Positions 1-11,287 of a stretch of 64,000 nucleotides of DNA are shown here, piece after piece. The stretch comes from Ifrita kowaldi. Lineage: Eukaryota; Chordata; Aves; Passeriformes; Cinclosomatidae. The notes beneath the pieces are model-generated. The model did not search any database. It was given only the letters and a program-made list of their open reading frames with translations, and had not been told where the DNA came from. Position 1 is the stretch's first letter, and each line of letters starts with the position of its first letter. The translations under genes and the position numbers were made by a program. The DNA lies in assembly GCA_013398055.1 (NCBI GenBank), contig VZRS01015017.1, forward strand, positions 62,001 to 126,000. Reading direction: 5' to 3'.

Positions 1-2589
1 AAGTACTCATTCTTAATGTGAAACTAATATTAAAATCAAGTTTGCTAGTACTTTGCTTTGTTATATGCCCTCCTGATCTTCCCTTAGTCTGTTGTTGAAT
101 TTTGTGAAAATTTACAGTTATTTTTCTAATTTTAAATTATTATTGCACAAAATAATGATTTCCTACTACAATTCCAGATGAAGTTTCTAATATTTCATAA
201 AATATTTTTTTATGCCTTATTTACTGAGGGATCAATCTGAAGTGTTTTTGATAACAGCTTGAATTAACTGAACTGGAACTGTTGCTCACAACAGTTGACC
301 TCAACACTTCTCAGAGGATTTTTTTGTTTTGTTTCTGACTGTGTTGCTATATTGGTAGAAAATGGAGACATTTTCATTTCAAAAACTGCATGATTCTAAA
401 TGGCTTCTGAAAGCCAGTGATGGGAACAAAATTATTTGCACACTACAATTATCAAATACTACTGTGATCAAAAAATTTTGAACTGTTGTCTTTTCAAGGG
501 AAAGCCCTGTGAAGACAAGCATTTTGAGTTGAAATTAGTTGTAATGCATCTGGCCCTTTACCTAGTGTAGCAAATTCAAAACTAAAGATATATCATTTCC
601 TTGTGTTCATCAATTAGTTCATGAACATAGAATTTTTTTATCTGTAGTCATTGCCTGGCAACTAAATATTCATTCAATAAAGGTTTTATACATTCTGAGA
701 CTGCTGGTGATTCTGCTGATATCAAGGTATTTAGAATGGAAGATGTTTATCTTGCTTAGCATCTTGCACACAGTAGTAGACTCAATCATCTGGATAACTC
801 AGATAAGATTCTTATATCAAGCTTTTTGAAAGTGACTAATTATTTTGGATGAACCCGTGATAAATCCACACATACTCTCTTTGGTTTTTTTTAATTTTTT
901 TTTGCTAGCTTAATTTTCAAGAACTGCCAAGTAGTCTCTTTCGCTGAAGGTCAAGACAGAGCACCAGAGCCTGTAAATTTGCTAGTAAATTCTCAGGATG
1001 CTAGTTAAAAAGAGTTACAATTAATTTTAGTGTGAAAAGAAAGAAGTCTTAAGATCATTTGGGGAAATCAACAGCTTAACACAGAATAAAAAGTAAAAGG
1101 AGATCAATATAAAAAGTACACTAAAAGGAGAAAAAATATAATGCAAACTAGGTGGTGAATTAATGTTCAAAACACATATTTAGTCACACTGTGTAGAGAG
1201 CTTTACCTCTGCCATTTCTATTCAGCAATATTTTAATGTATTGCAGTGTTCACATAATGCAGACTGGACTCTTAGGGCTCAAGCTTAAGCCACATGACAT
1301 GGAGAGAATAAAGACCTGAAAGAAGAGATTAGTTTACAGAAGTACCTAATCCTAGTCCAGTTTTTCCTCCTAAGCACTTTGGGAAGTAGTAGATGAAAAG
1401 GCAAAATACATTATTTTACTACTTTTAATCTAACACCTCATAAAAATTCAGCAAAAAAACAAAAAACCAAAAAAAACCAAAAAAAAACCACATGCAAAGC
1501 TATGTCAGCAGTCGCAAAATTTACTAATTTTCTTCTAGAGCTGGGGTCATGGTGTTCCCAGAAGTTGTTTTCAGCTTAAAAGAGTTGAACTGCTAGACAA
1601 TACAGATAGAAAGAAATGCAAAACTGATGTGGGGGCTTTGAGTTTTTCTCTGAGAGAATATCTCTCTAAGGACTACAGAAAGCCTTGGAAGAGTTATCTC
1701 CTTAAAACAAATTTAGTTTGTGATTTCTTTCTACTGGGAATATTCTTAATATTAACAAAAGTATGAATTATTAATTAAACTTCCATCATTATCAGGATAT
1801 TCCAATACCTATCTTCCAACCTTTGACACTCTGAGAAATAATTTACTGAGAACATTCTGTTTTGAAGAACCAGAGTTTAGTTTAGTTCAGCAAGTCACAT
1901 AAACCTTATTTTAGATCTTTCAGTCAGCATTACCTATATGTAAGGATTAGCACAAGATTGAATTTTGCATCACACACTTTCTTGGATTAAAGCAGAAAGC
2001 ATGTGGAACCTCCTAGAAAAGAGTCTTATAAGATGATAACAGAGAAATATACATATTTAAATATTTACTTGACAAATATATTTTTGCTGCAGCAAGGAAC
2101 TCAGTTTTGGACTAAATTTTCATATTGCTCAATAAAGCATTGAAATTTTTTATAAATTTACAAGTTATAAATATAAGAGGCAAGTACAATTTCACTTGTT
2201 ATAGTAGTATTATCCAGCTGACATACAATGAAACCCAGATATGAGACACAAGTGTTTGAAATAATGTGCATGTTTGTGATCATCACCTTTAATCCAGCTT
2301 GATAAAGCCAAATCTGGATATTATATATTTTGGCTGAATAATAATTTTTTAACTGGGGGGAAGACTTTTGTTATGTGTATGGCTTTGTTATCAAATTGTT
2401 CACATTACCCTTTGTAAATATCTGAAGGCAGAGAGCAGTGACAGTAGCTTCAGATCTACTGTAGCAACTTAACCACACACAGATTGAGAACAATTTAATA
2501 AAAACTTTATGGTAGATGAGATTTTACTGAGTAGAATTTTATTGTTCATTTTTCATAAAATGCACATTCAGCTACAATTGATACCTCAT
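1..2589. other. AT-rich non-coding stretch, no gene seen
   Basis: No open frame of useful length, no splice-bounded conserved peptide and no recognisable transposon was seen. The DNA is AT-rich with many short A and T runs, typical of avian intergenic or intronic sequence. Very old repeats could be hidden here without being recognisable by eye. Confidence 0.6.
1451..1491. repeat. A-rich low-complexity tract
   Basis: About 41 bases made almost only of A runs broken by C or CC. It could be the remnant of a poly-A tail, but no retrogene body is recognisable beside it. Confidence 0.7.
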
Positions 2590-2993
2590 TGTCCTGGTTT
2601 TGGCCAGAACAGGGTTATTTTTTGCAATAGCTGGGAGGTGGGGTGGCTGCGGGCATGTGGCCAGGATTCTATCATTATCTGATATGACCTCAGGTCAGCA
2701 CCAGGGTTGGGGCAAACAGACTTTCCCTTCCAGTGGAGAAGGTGGAACTCCAGTATGTTTGTTTAGTTCAGGGGTTTTTCTGTGTAAATAATTTGTTTTT
2801 CTTATACCTTTTGTTATTACTATTGTTGCCATTACTGTTCATTTTCTTATCTCATTGCTGTTTCTGTAAATTGTTCGTATCTCAACCAGTCATCTTGAGC
2901 TTTTGTGGCTCTCATGGGACCAGGGAGGGGAATGTCATGTGGTCTTTTTAGTTGGAGTACTAAATTGGAGATTACCATTCCTAAACCATGACA
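2590..2993 (+). mobile_element. Solo LTR, avian ERVL-like
   Basis: The element starts tgtcctggtttt and ends aaaccatgaca, giving the TG...CA ends of an LTR. These termini match what I remember of the abundant avian ERVL-type LTRs. It is about 404 bp long. The flanking five bases are ctcat on the left and ctcaa on the right, which fits a 5-bp target-site duplication with one later change and agrees with the ERVL habit. No internal retroviral region lies on either side, so it is a solo LTR produced by recombination between the two LTRs of a former provirus. Open frames inside it, including a 63-residue one from 2600, are incidental. Confidence 0.8.
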
Positions 2994-3677
2994 CTCAAAA
3001 AATCCACTTTAAAAGGTAGCCCATAGAAGAATTCAAGGATCTTCCAGCTTTCCTGAGATTCTACTGAAAACAGAAAGACTAAGATCATTTGTTCAAAAAC
3101 TACTATGTGTGTGGGTCTGCTTTTTGGATGTGTTTTGTTTTCATTTGGTTGGTTGGGTTTTTTTCTTTTGGTAACAGTATTTCAGATAGAAAAGGAAAGT
3201 GAAGGTAAAATTTGAAACTTGGGTAGTGGAAGGAGAAGTACTTGTAGAAGGCATTGGAAAGCAGTACCAAAAAGAAAAAACTCTCAACTAAAACACACAC
3301 CCACACAAATCCCAACCATTCAACTCATCTAATAAAGTACAATGTTTCTGAACAATTCAGACTTCAAATTACTCAGTAGTGAAAACAATGTTCAGAAGTA
3401 TTTTTCTTCCACATAATTACTTTGGCGAGGGGGAAGCTATTTAGTTACAGCTTTGAGAGAAGTTTATCACGGAACTTCAAACTGCTTGAATTGTTCTGTG
3501 TTTTGATACGTGATGAGAATTTTTAATGAGTATTTTATTAATACATGGGAGTCATTGCCCTGACATGCTTCTAGAGATTAATATTAATGTGTGTCACTTT
3601 ATCTTCAATCCTGCAATTAGGACATGTGATCCCTAGGGAATGTATGTTTTTGGGGTTTTCTTCTATTTCAAGTTTGA
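2994..3677. other. Spacer between two solo LTRs, no gene seen
   Basis: AT-rich unique-looking DNA with no supported feature. A 70-codon minus-strand frame at 3103-3315 is rich in Phe, Leu and Ser and looks like chance. Confidence 0.55.
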
Positions 3678-4314
3678 TGTGGTGGCCAATTAGCCTGTGG
3701 TACAAGGGACAAAAGAGAGTCTGCTGGTGGGACAAGTCCCTAGTACCAAAAGAACCTCCTCAGGCTATGGTGACCAGAAAGACTTCTCCCAGGATGCATT
3801 GTTCTGTTATGTTAATCTCCCCCAGTTCTGCTGCCCTGTTTGGCTGTTGGCCTCCCCACCCCTTATTACCTTATATATTTCACGTTCTAGACGGTTCTCC
3901 ACTCCAGGTTCCCCCCATTGGCCCTTGCCCCTTGCCACTCCCCCAGAGCTTCCCCATTGGTCCCCGTTCCCCAGTCCCGCCTGTGTACCGCCCTGTGCCC
4001 TCAGATCATTGGTTTCTGGTGCTCGCTCCCCTCCCGTACTTTAACCTGAGCTTTCCATTGTTGTCATCTTTGCCCCTGGAACGCTTCACACTGTAGAAGC
4101 AATGAACAGCTCCCGTGGAGCTCCATGCAAAGATCCTTCCTGCGTCTTTGTCATCGACCCATACGACTGAAGGTATCAGTGCGTTTGTGCGTGCACGCGT
4201 GTGTGAGTGTGTGTGTAGCTGATCCTGCTGAGCGGCTTTGCTTTGGAGATGCTTTTTAGAGATCGCAACACCTCACACTCCGGCACGGAAGCTGCAGAGC
4301 TCAAGATAGCGATA
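3678..4314 (+). mobile_element. Solo LTR, probably class II (ERVK-like)
   Basis: GC-richer than its surroundings, with several CCAAT-box-like cattgg motifs in the first two thirds, as in a U3 promoter region. A degenerate polyadenylation region (gcaatgaac near 4099-4107) is followed by a U5-like segment. The repeat agtttga lies directly before the left end (3671-3677) and again at 4314-4320. That supports a 6-bp target duplication (gtttga), typical of class II elements. The left end is tgtggtgg. The right end reads gcgata, which would be the usual CA end if one C has mutated to T. The 169- and 115-codon plus-strand frames here are LTR sequence and should not be called genes. The class assignment is inferred from duplication length only. 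Confidence 0.65.
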
Positions 4315-5489
4315 GTTTGATGCCATTCTCATTGAACTGAGCGAAATAAATAAGACTTTTTCTTTCATTGGACTCCATTACAGAAGACTGAATGTTGGCA
4401 ATTTATCTTTTCTGAAACTTCATTCAGAAGCTTTTCCTATACAGAAAAGATTCCATTCCATACGCAAAATTGTTTGTTTACATATTATGCACATTTGACC
4501 AACCATTAATATTAGCAAGTGGAGGAAGGTATATCTAAAAATAAAGCAGAAAAGCCTATATGTGTTGTTACATAATGGAAAACCACATTGCAGTAAATCC
4601 ACTTACAGCATTAAAGAAACTTTTGACATGTGGAGAAGTTAATGTGAGGAATACTTCAAAACCTCTGGAGATTTTGAGCTCTTTCCTGCCTTTCATACAC
4701 ATGAAGCTAAGATTTATCATTTTGGGGGGGACTGGGAGAAGAAAATAAAATAAAAAAGAAGGAAATAAGTTATGAGTACCACTAAAAACAAAAAGAAATA
4801 CTAAGACACCCAGAGGAGGGAATATTCCCCAAATGACCCAGTATCATACCTAAGTCCTTTCTAATCTTTACTTTTCTCCAGTTTCTCAGATGAAAATCAG
4901 TCTTTCCAAAATGACCAGCTCTTTTGCAGATATGAAGAGTTCTTTTACTCTTAGGTCTATTAAACATGCATAAGCAACTGGATTTTCTCTGGAGCTGGGA
5001 GTTAAATCAAATCCCTGAACACTAGGCCACCTCATAAGTTTCCCTTACTCTTTCTATCTTTACGTATTTAGGAAGTGCAGCAGGACATTCATACTAGTAT
5101 AACAGGTGACCACATCGTCCAGTAGCTCTGTGAAAGCTAAATGCAACATACTCAAATTAATTAGAGAAGGAACTTTCTCACTTCCAAATTCACTCACTTC
5201 CAGTTCAGTCTTACACTACAGTTTTATGTTAGTCCTTTTCTGTCCCTATAAAATCTACCAAGCTAGAAACAAAGTTAAGTACATGTGGTATGGCAAAGAA
5301 CATAATCCTTTGAAACTATCAGAATATTACATTAATGCACAGTTCTTTTCCAATTTCAGCACCATTTAGAGGTGTACTTAAACTGAAGGATTAGGATAAC
5401 TTCTAGAGTTTCAGTGTCACTAAAGACATCAAAATAGTCTTTGCCTCCAACAGAAAAGAATCAAACATGTCTCTGCTGTTTCTGACTAA
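4315..5489. other. Non-coding stretch, no gene seen
   Basis: AT-rich DNA. Several open frames of 60 to 87 codons occur on both strands, with composition and overlap expected by chance. No transposon was recognised. Confidence 0.55.
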
Positions 5490-5840
5490 TGTTTGTTTAA
5501 TGATTTCCTAAAGATCTCCCATAATGAGCACTCTACAACTTCTCAGGCAATCCCTTTCTAAGTCTCACCAGCATTACCAATAGAAAGCTTTTTTTCCCTG
5601 ATGTTTTATTTATGGGTGTCTTTTCTGTCGCTTAAATTTATATTTTTTTGTCTTTTCAACTATAAATATCAAAAAATGAAGCATTCACAGGAGTGTTTTA
5701 CATGCTTCAGAGCAGTTATCATATCCCTCCTTGATCTTCGTTTGGATAACAGTTTTCAGACAGCATGTTTTGATCATTTTTATCAATCTCGTGTGCAATT
5801 TTCTTAGTAAGTCCCCATCTTTCTGTATTACTTTATTTGT
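5490..5840 (-). mobile_element. Ancient CR1/L3-like LINE relic
   Basis: Read on the plus strand, segments such as tctcaggcaatccctttc, agaaagctttttt and ttatcatatccctccttg, in this order, resemble the reverse complement of the 3' part of the ancient amniote CR1/L3 LINE group. Spacing between the segments is about right. The copy is heavily diverged, has no frame and has no clear ends. The call is from remembered consensus shape, so a profile search could overturn it. Confidence 0.45.
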
Positions 5841-6470
5841 GTCTTACCAATGTTGAACAAAGCAGAAAGATTACTTTATGTTCCTGCATACTGTATTGTT
5901 GTTTACGAAGCCCTGCATAGCTTTTCAACATCATTTCATTTGTCAGCTTGTTTACAGGTTTGATCTGCTCTAAGCATTGGATTCTATTCAGCTAATTTTT
6001 CACCATCTTGTTTTTGCTCTTCCTTCCTACATGTGGTATCTTGCATTTTTCTTTCTATTGAATAACATAATCTAGTACATGCATCATTGTGTTTGGTCTT
6101 GGTTTTATTTTTCTTCCCTCTGTATGCCTTCTTCCATCTAATGCTGTTAAACTCTCATGTAAAAGAATTAGATTTTGTCCAGCCTTGTTCTTAATAAATC
6201 TCTAATTTTTTTGCCTTAGTTCCTTGTCACATTTGAAATATGTAAAGGTGGGGTGAGGTTTTTTGTTGTTGTTTGTTTGTTCATTTGTTTCTAATTTAAA
6301 ATGCCACCTAGTGTTTCTTTGAAAATTTAAATCAAGATCAGGAGTCTGTTAAATATCCCATATGCTCTGTTTTTAAAGACACAATTTATGTCTTTTTTCT
6401 GAGTCCTCTGGAATTAACCTGTCCTTCAAAAGTGTGTAAAGAAAATCACTGGAAAACTGAGTTTCACAAG
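5841..6470. other. Non-coding stretch, no gene seen
   Basis: T-rich DNA on the plus strand. It may continue the ancient LINE relic to its left, but I could not align further blocks with confidence. Confidence 0.45.
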
Positions 6471-6945
6471 ACCATAGAATCAAAGAATTGTAGCATCTTA
6501 GAACAGACAAGGTTGGAAGAAACCTCAAAATATTATCTGGTCAAACCATTCATGAGAGCAGAAGCCTAGATGAGATTATCCAACACCCTGTTCAATCACA
6601 TCTTGAAAATCTCCAGTGACAGGAACTCTGTACCCTTTCACCAAATGATTGTTCTTATTATAGAAAATATTTTTTTTTATGCAGGGATGAAACCTCTCCC
6701 AGGACAATTTTCACCAGTTGTCCTCAGGTGTCATCTCTGTGTGCCTCCTGGGGAAGAGGGAGCTCCTCTTTGTAGCTGCTCTTTAAGAACTGGAATGCTG
6801 TGAGTGGGCCTGTCCTGGGGCTTCCCTTCTCCCGGAAGAAAAGACCTAACACTTTTAGTTATTCCTCACTGGGCACGTTCTCCAGATGTTCGATCATCTT
6901 TGTGGTCCTCCTTTGGACCTCCTTTAGTCTGGCCATGCCTTTCTC
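6471..6945 (-). mobile_element. CR1 LINE fragment, 5'-truncated, antisense
   Basis: The left edge carries the CR1 3' terminus read backwards (accatagaatcaaagaatt), followed by the usual ttggaagaaacctc block and then 3' UTR and ORF2-end sequence. A second hallmark, aacctctcccaggacaattt, sits near 6690. The sense strand is minus, with the 3' end at 6471 and truncation near 6945. Indels and stops have destroyed the coding frame. CR1 elements are normally cut at the 5' end in this way, by incomplete reverse transcription. Confidence 0.75.
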
Positions 6946-9593
6946 TAAATTTCATCAACCAGATGCCTAAATGTCATACAAGGAAATGGCTAATCAACTT
7001 GAATACATTGAATTTATCTAACTCCTCTAACCTGCTCTGTTGTTATAATTTTTTTTTTTGGTTTTCTCTTTCTGCAACTGAAAATAATTGTCATAGCTGA
7101 GTTCAGTTAGCTTTTAAATTTAAAAAAAATGGGAAAAATTAGTTCATATATTTGGTATTAACTATCAATAGCTTTCCTTCTCCACTGAGTGGCACATGAG
7201 CCCACTTCTAGCTTTCCTCCTGCTACTATTTGGCTTCTGGTTACTGTTGCATCTTTGTGCCTCATTTGATTTTTTCTCCCAAGCTTGTAGTAAACATTTG
7301 CAATCATATTTTTAATCTTTGTGACTGAGTTGTATACTGAACTCATCTTTTGTTTGAATGCTCTTTTATTATACTTTCATAATTTATTCCAGATTTCTTT
7401 TCTTAGACTGATCCATTGTAACAATTTTCAAATAAATGCACTAAGTTTATTGAAGTATATAATCGTATTTTTAAAAAATATTATTTTGACACAATTCTAT
7501 CTGTGTTAAATTCCATGAAAGTGCTCATTTTAGTGTCACCATCATCCAAGTAATCCTTCACTCTGAAATTCTCAAGTGTGTCCTCCCAATTGGTCATCTA
7601 TTTTGTAGAAAACAACATCTTGTCGTCCTAAACACAGTGAAGATTGAAAGTCTTTAAAAAGTGCTTTTCCAGAGCTTGCTGGACAATCTATTCTCTTCTC
7701 AGTACATACTCAGGTAAACTTCTTTCTCTCTTCATCACCTTCTGCCTTCAATGACTTTTGCTTCAAGTTTAGAACTCACAAAGTTGGACATTGTACAGCA
7801 GTTTGGCTGACTGCCTTTTGAGGAAGATTTGATATATGACATACTAGATGTTTGGAATAAGATGTACGTTATATTTCCATCCCAGTTGTCAGAATGCATC
7901 TCTGAGATGCATGCATCTGTAACATACAGGGCATGCCAACTAAAGAATGAAATGCCTAGACAGTCAGGCAGGAAAACTGAAAAGTTTTGTATTTTGGGAT
8001 AGCTTATCTTTGGTCTAATTCCGGTATAATCATTTTCATAAGTGCTAATGACACTGACAAGTTTACAAATGTTTTAAAAATGAAAGGTCTTTTTTTGCTT
8101 TAACTTTTGTATGTTTTACCTGTGTCAGCTGGTCAAACAAAGTATATTAATTTTTATATATATTACCTGCTAAGGGAAGGTGTTTTTAATTATTATTATT
8201 GACAATATTATCATTATTAACCATTAATTAGGTGATCTATATGGGTGAAAAACGTGTATGCATTTCATGCTAACACCATTTTGGTTAGCGGAGACTTCTG
8301 CACTGCACATTTTTCTGGATCAGCAATGAACACAGTCATAGTAGCAGCAAATCCTAAGAAGTGGAAAGGGGAAGGAATGTGAGAAGACAATCACTTAACT
8401 GTAGCAGTATCCTAAAAGATTGTAAGACTTCAGGCTGTTATTCACTATAGCTGCTAGGACTCTACAGTTACTATCTGTCATAGCATGTTAACCAACAAGA
8501 AAAATAGTGTGTTTCATATAATATGTTCCTTAAGATCTGAATAAAATTGTGAACAGAAAGTTCATGCCAAGGGACTAGAAAAAACTGCCAGCAAAGCTGG
8601 GACAAATAAATTTCCTATGGAGAGAAAAGCTAGTTTCTCGGTGCTGGCTAATCTATGTGCCAGACAAACAGTTTACAAAAATAGGTTTCGTTTTTTCATG
8701 CTTCTGAACTGCCTGGCCTAGAGATGGGTACTCAGTTCCTGGTGTACTATACTGTGTCTCAGTGTTCCCAAACCAAATGGCTATTCTGGCAGTAGGTTGT
8801 GACCTCATTTGACAGTGTCTTTGCCACGCATTTTTGTCTGTTTTCATGCATCCAGTGTCTTGGCAGAAGCAACTGTTAAAGCAGCTAAAACTAAAGCAGA
8901 CCCAGTGTTTCTTTTTATATAGCTGAAGGAGACAAATCAATTATATTAGGAAACTGAACCTAGCACAGAGATTGCTGCTTAATTCCCCTTCTGCAGGGAG
9001 AGACATAGGTAACTTATGGCAGTGCTTCAATTCCTCAGTATTCCTTCTCACAGAAGGCCAACAAAAAGCATTTTCCTGAGAGGTAAGAGATTCAAAATCC
9101 AATTTCTATCACAGTTTAATTCATACATCAAAAGGTAGTTGCAGAAACAACTAGACTTGTTGGTACATCAGTTTGAGGTCTGCTCTGCTGTTGTGTAGTG
9201 TTTGGTCCTTATTTTTTTTTCTTTTCCCTGGCAAAAAAAGATAAATGTATCTGTTTATTACATTGCAAAAACACATTGCAGTGCTTCAGAATTGTTTATG
9301 AAATAGGATTCTTATCCTCAGATCAGCTGAGTAAGTTTCTCAAGTTGATCGTGTTTGGTCTTTCCTCTCTCATGATATTTTGGAAAGGTTTATTTTAATT
9401 ATTTTCTTAGTATGAAAATAATAGGAAATTTAAACAAAGAAAATCAAGAAAAGGACATGGATTTCTCCCTGGCAAGTTATTCTGGCACTAAATTTTTTCA
9501 AGAAGTCTTGACAAGAGGCATTCTTTACTACAGTAACCAGTGCCAAGTCCTATCTATTCTCAGGTCTGTGGCTGCAATAAGAAGCTGATGCTG
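6946..9593. other. Non-coding stretch, no gene seen
   Basis: AT-rich with no recognised repeat or exon. A 95-codon minus-strand frame at 8653-8940 matches no family known to me and has no supporting context. Confidence 0.55.
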
Positions 9594-9727
9594 ATCACAG
9601 AATATTCTGAGTTGGAAGGGACCCACAAGGATCATCAAGTCCAACTCTTAAGTGAATAGTCCGTACAGGGATCAAATCCACACCCTTGGCACTATTAGCA
9701 CCATGCTCTAACCAAGAGGTAAGCCTT
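9594..9727 (-). mobile_element. tRNA-Ile-derived SINE with CR1 tail (TguSINE1-like)
   Basis: On the minus strand the element starts near 9727 with a tRNA-like head. It has the tract gcatggtgctaatagtgcc, which corresponds to the anticodon arm of tRNA-Ile(AAT), then a B-box-like ggatttgatcc and the acceptor end cctgtacgg. The head passes into a CR1-type 3' end (ttggacttgatgatcc, then cccttccaactcagaatattctgtgatc). This head-plus-LINE-tail design lets a tRNA-derived SINE use CR1 reverse transcriptase. The A-box region (ttacctcttgg) and the B box are both damaged, so it is a dead copy. The zebra finch family name is from memory. Confidence 0.75.
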
Positions 9728-10404
9728 GGCACACTGACAAATAAAAATTAAAGTAGTAGCACAGCAAATTCCTTTCTTAAACACTTGTCACTTCCAGCTG
9801 GCAAGGAGTTGTAGTCCTAATGAGAAAACAGGATTTAAACGTAATGAAGCTCCCTGGTTTCAGTTGTTTACTTTAAAAAGGTCTCATTCTGCAGAGTGCT
9901 TGTTTTCAGTTCCACATTTTAGCAAGAACTGCATGTGTCACTGTAAGGCCAGCATTATTATTTAAAAAGATAAACTTTATAAAGGAAAATAATCTCAGTT
10001 CCTAAATTATCTCTGTTCATAAATCTTTATAATAAGAGAGGTACCAGTAAGAAGGGAAGTAAGCATGCTTCAAAACAACCATTTTCTAACTTCAAAAGAA
10101 AATAAGTATTTACTTCTGTGGAAATTTTAACATTTTGGCACTAATAGAAGTCATCATATAATTAACTCACTAAAACACAAAAGAATAACACTCTAAAACT
10201 AGTGAAGAAATTTATTTAAAAACTCAAAATTATTTGTTTTGATTTGAGCAGCTAAATTTAAAGTTATTTTTTTCTGCTTTAATACATAAATGAGCTAAAA
10301 TTTCAAAATCTCACATGTTCTTATTTTTCCACATTTCCTCCTGTCTTTAATGAACCAATCTTTTGTAAACCTTAAGGTTTCAGCGACAGCATACTGAAAA
10401 AAAC
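9728..10404. other. Non-coding stretch, no gene seen
   Basis: AT-rich, with no frame or repeat that I can support. Confidence 0.5.
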
Positions 10405-11090
10405 CCATGAACAGCATTGTGATCAGCAGCATAGAGTCTAGCTGGAAGCTGGGCACTGGTGGGGTACACCAGAGATGAATACTTGCCAGTACTGCTTAAC
10501 ATCACTTTAATGACGCTGATGATATGACTAAGCAGATCCTCAGTAAGTTAGCAGATAAGACTGGGAGGAGCAACTTGTGCATTTAGGGCTGTGCTGCCAT
10601 TCAGAGGGACCTGGAAAGGATGGAAGAGTGAGCCAACAAGAACCTCATGAAACTATAATAACCCCATGCCATCATACATATTGCAGCTAGTCATCTGGAA
10701 AACAACTTAGTAGAGAACAGCCTTGGAGTACTGGTGGACAAGAAGTTCACCATTAGCCAACAATGTGCCCTTGCAGCAAAGAAGGTCAGCAGCCTCCTGG
10801 GCTGCATCAGGGAGAACATTTGCCAGCAGGTTGACTGAGGTGACATTTCCCCTCTGCTTAGCCCTGGTTGCACACAATCTGGGTGCTGTGTCAAGTGTTT
10901 GTCACACACGTGTGTAACCAGGACTGAGCTCCCCAGTATGAGAGACATGGACGTACAGAAGTTGAGTGAAGGTCTACTGAAATGATTAAGGGACTGGAGC
11001 TTGTGCCCTAAAAGGAGAGGCCGAGAGCACTGGGATTGTTCAATCTAGGGAAGAGAATTTTCAGGGAGGATCTTGTCCCCTAGAAAAGTA
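10405..11090 (+). mobile_element. CR1 LINE fragment (ORF2 3' half), sense
   Basis: The sequence follows the CR1 ORF2 region from the reverse-transcriptase motifs onward. Recognisable blocks are gccattcagagggacctgg near 10600, caatgtgcccttgcagc near 10760 and gattaagggactggagc near 10983. The coding content is the end of the RT domain plus the C-terminal domain, but the frame is broken many times. The fragment lacks the last few hundred bases of a normal CR1 and stops where the low-complexity tract begins, so it is cut at both ends. Confidence 0.8.
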
Positions 11091-11102
11091 TTGTGTTTTG
11101 TA

Positions 11103-11287
11103 TTTCCTTTTGCCTTGCCTTGCCTTGCCTTGCCTTGCCTTGCCTTGCCTTGCCTTGCCTGGCCTTTCCTGGTCTTTGCTGGCCTTTCCTGGTCTTTCCT
11201 GGCCTTGCCCTGCGTTGCCTTGCCTTGCCTTGCCTTCCTCCTCTTTTTGCTTTCCTTTCCTTTCCTCCTTTCTCCTCTTTTTCCTTT
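11103..11287 (+). repeat. Adenine-free TTGCC pentanucleotide and pyrimidine tract
   Basis: From 11103 to 11287 the plus strand contains no adenine. It begins with about ten copies of the pentamer TTGCC. It then passes into about two 20-bp units of the form ggcctttcctggtctttcct (11161-11204), returns to TTGCC copies, and ends as C/T-rich DNA. Every stop codon needs an A, so all three plus-strand frames stay open here. That explains three overlapping frames of 69 to 83 codons. It is a minisatellite-like array, not a gene. Confidence 0.95.

Noticed and set aside
3587..4096. 169-codon plus-strand frame
   Set aside because: It lies mostly inside the solo LTR at 3678-4314, and its Pro/Leu-rich content reflects GC-rich U3 sequence.
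9655..9724. Possible functional tRNA-Ile gene on the minus strand
   Set aside because: The A and B boxes are damaged, the cloverleaf arms do not pair well, and the sequence continues into a CR1 tail, so it is a SINE head.
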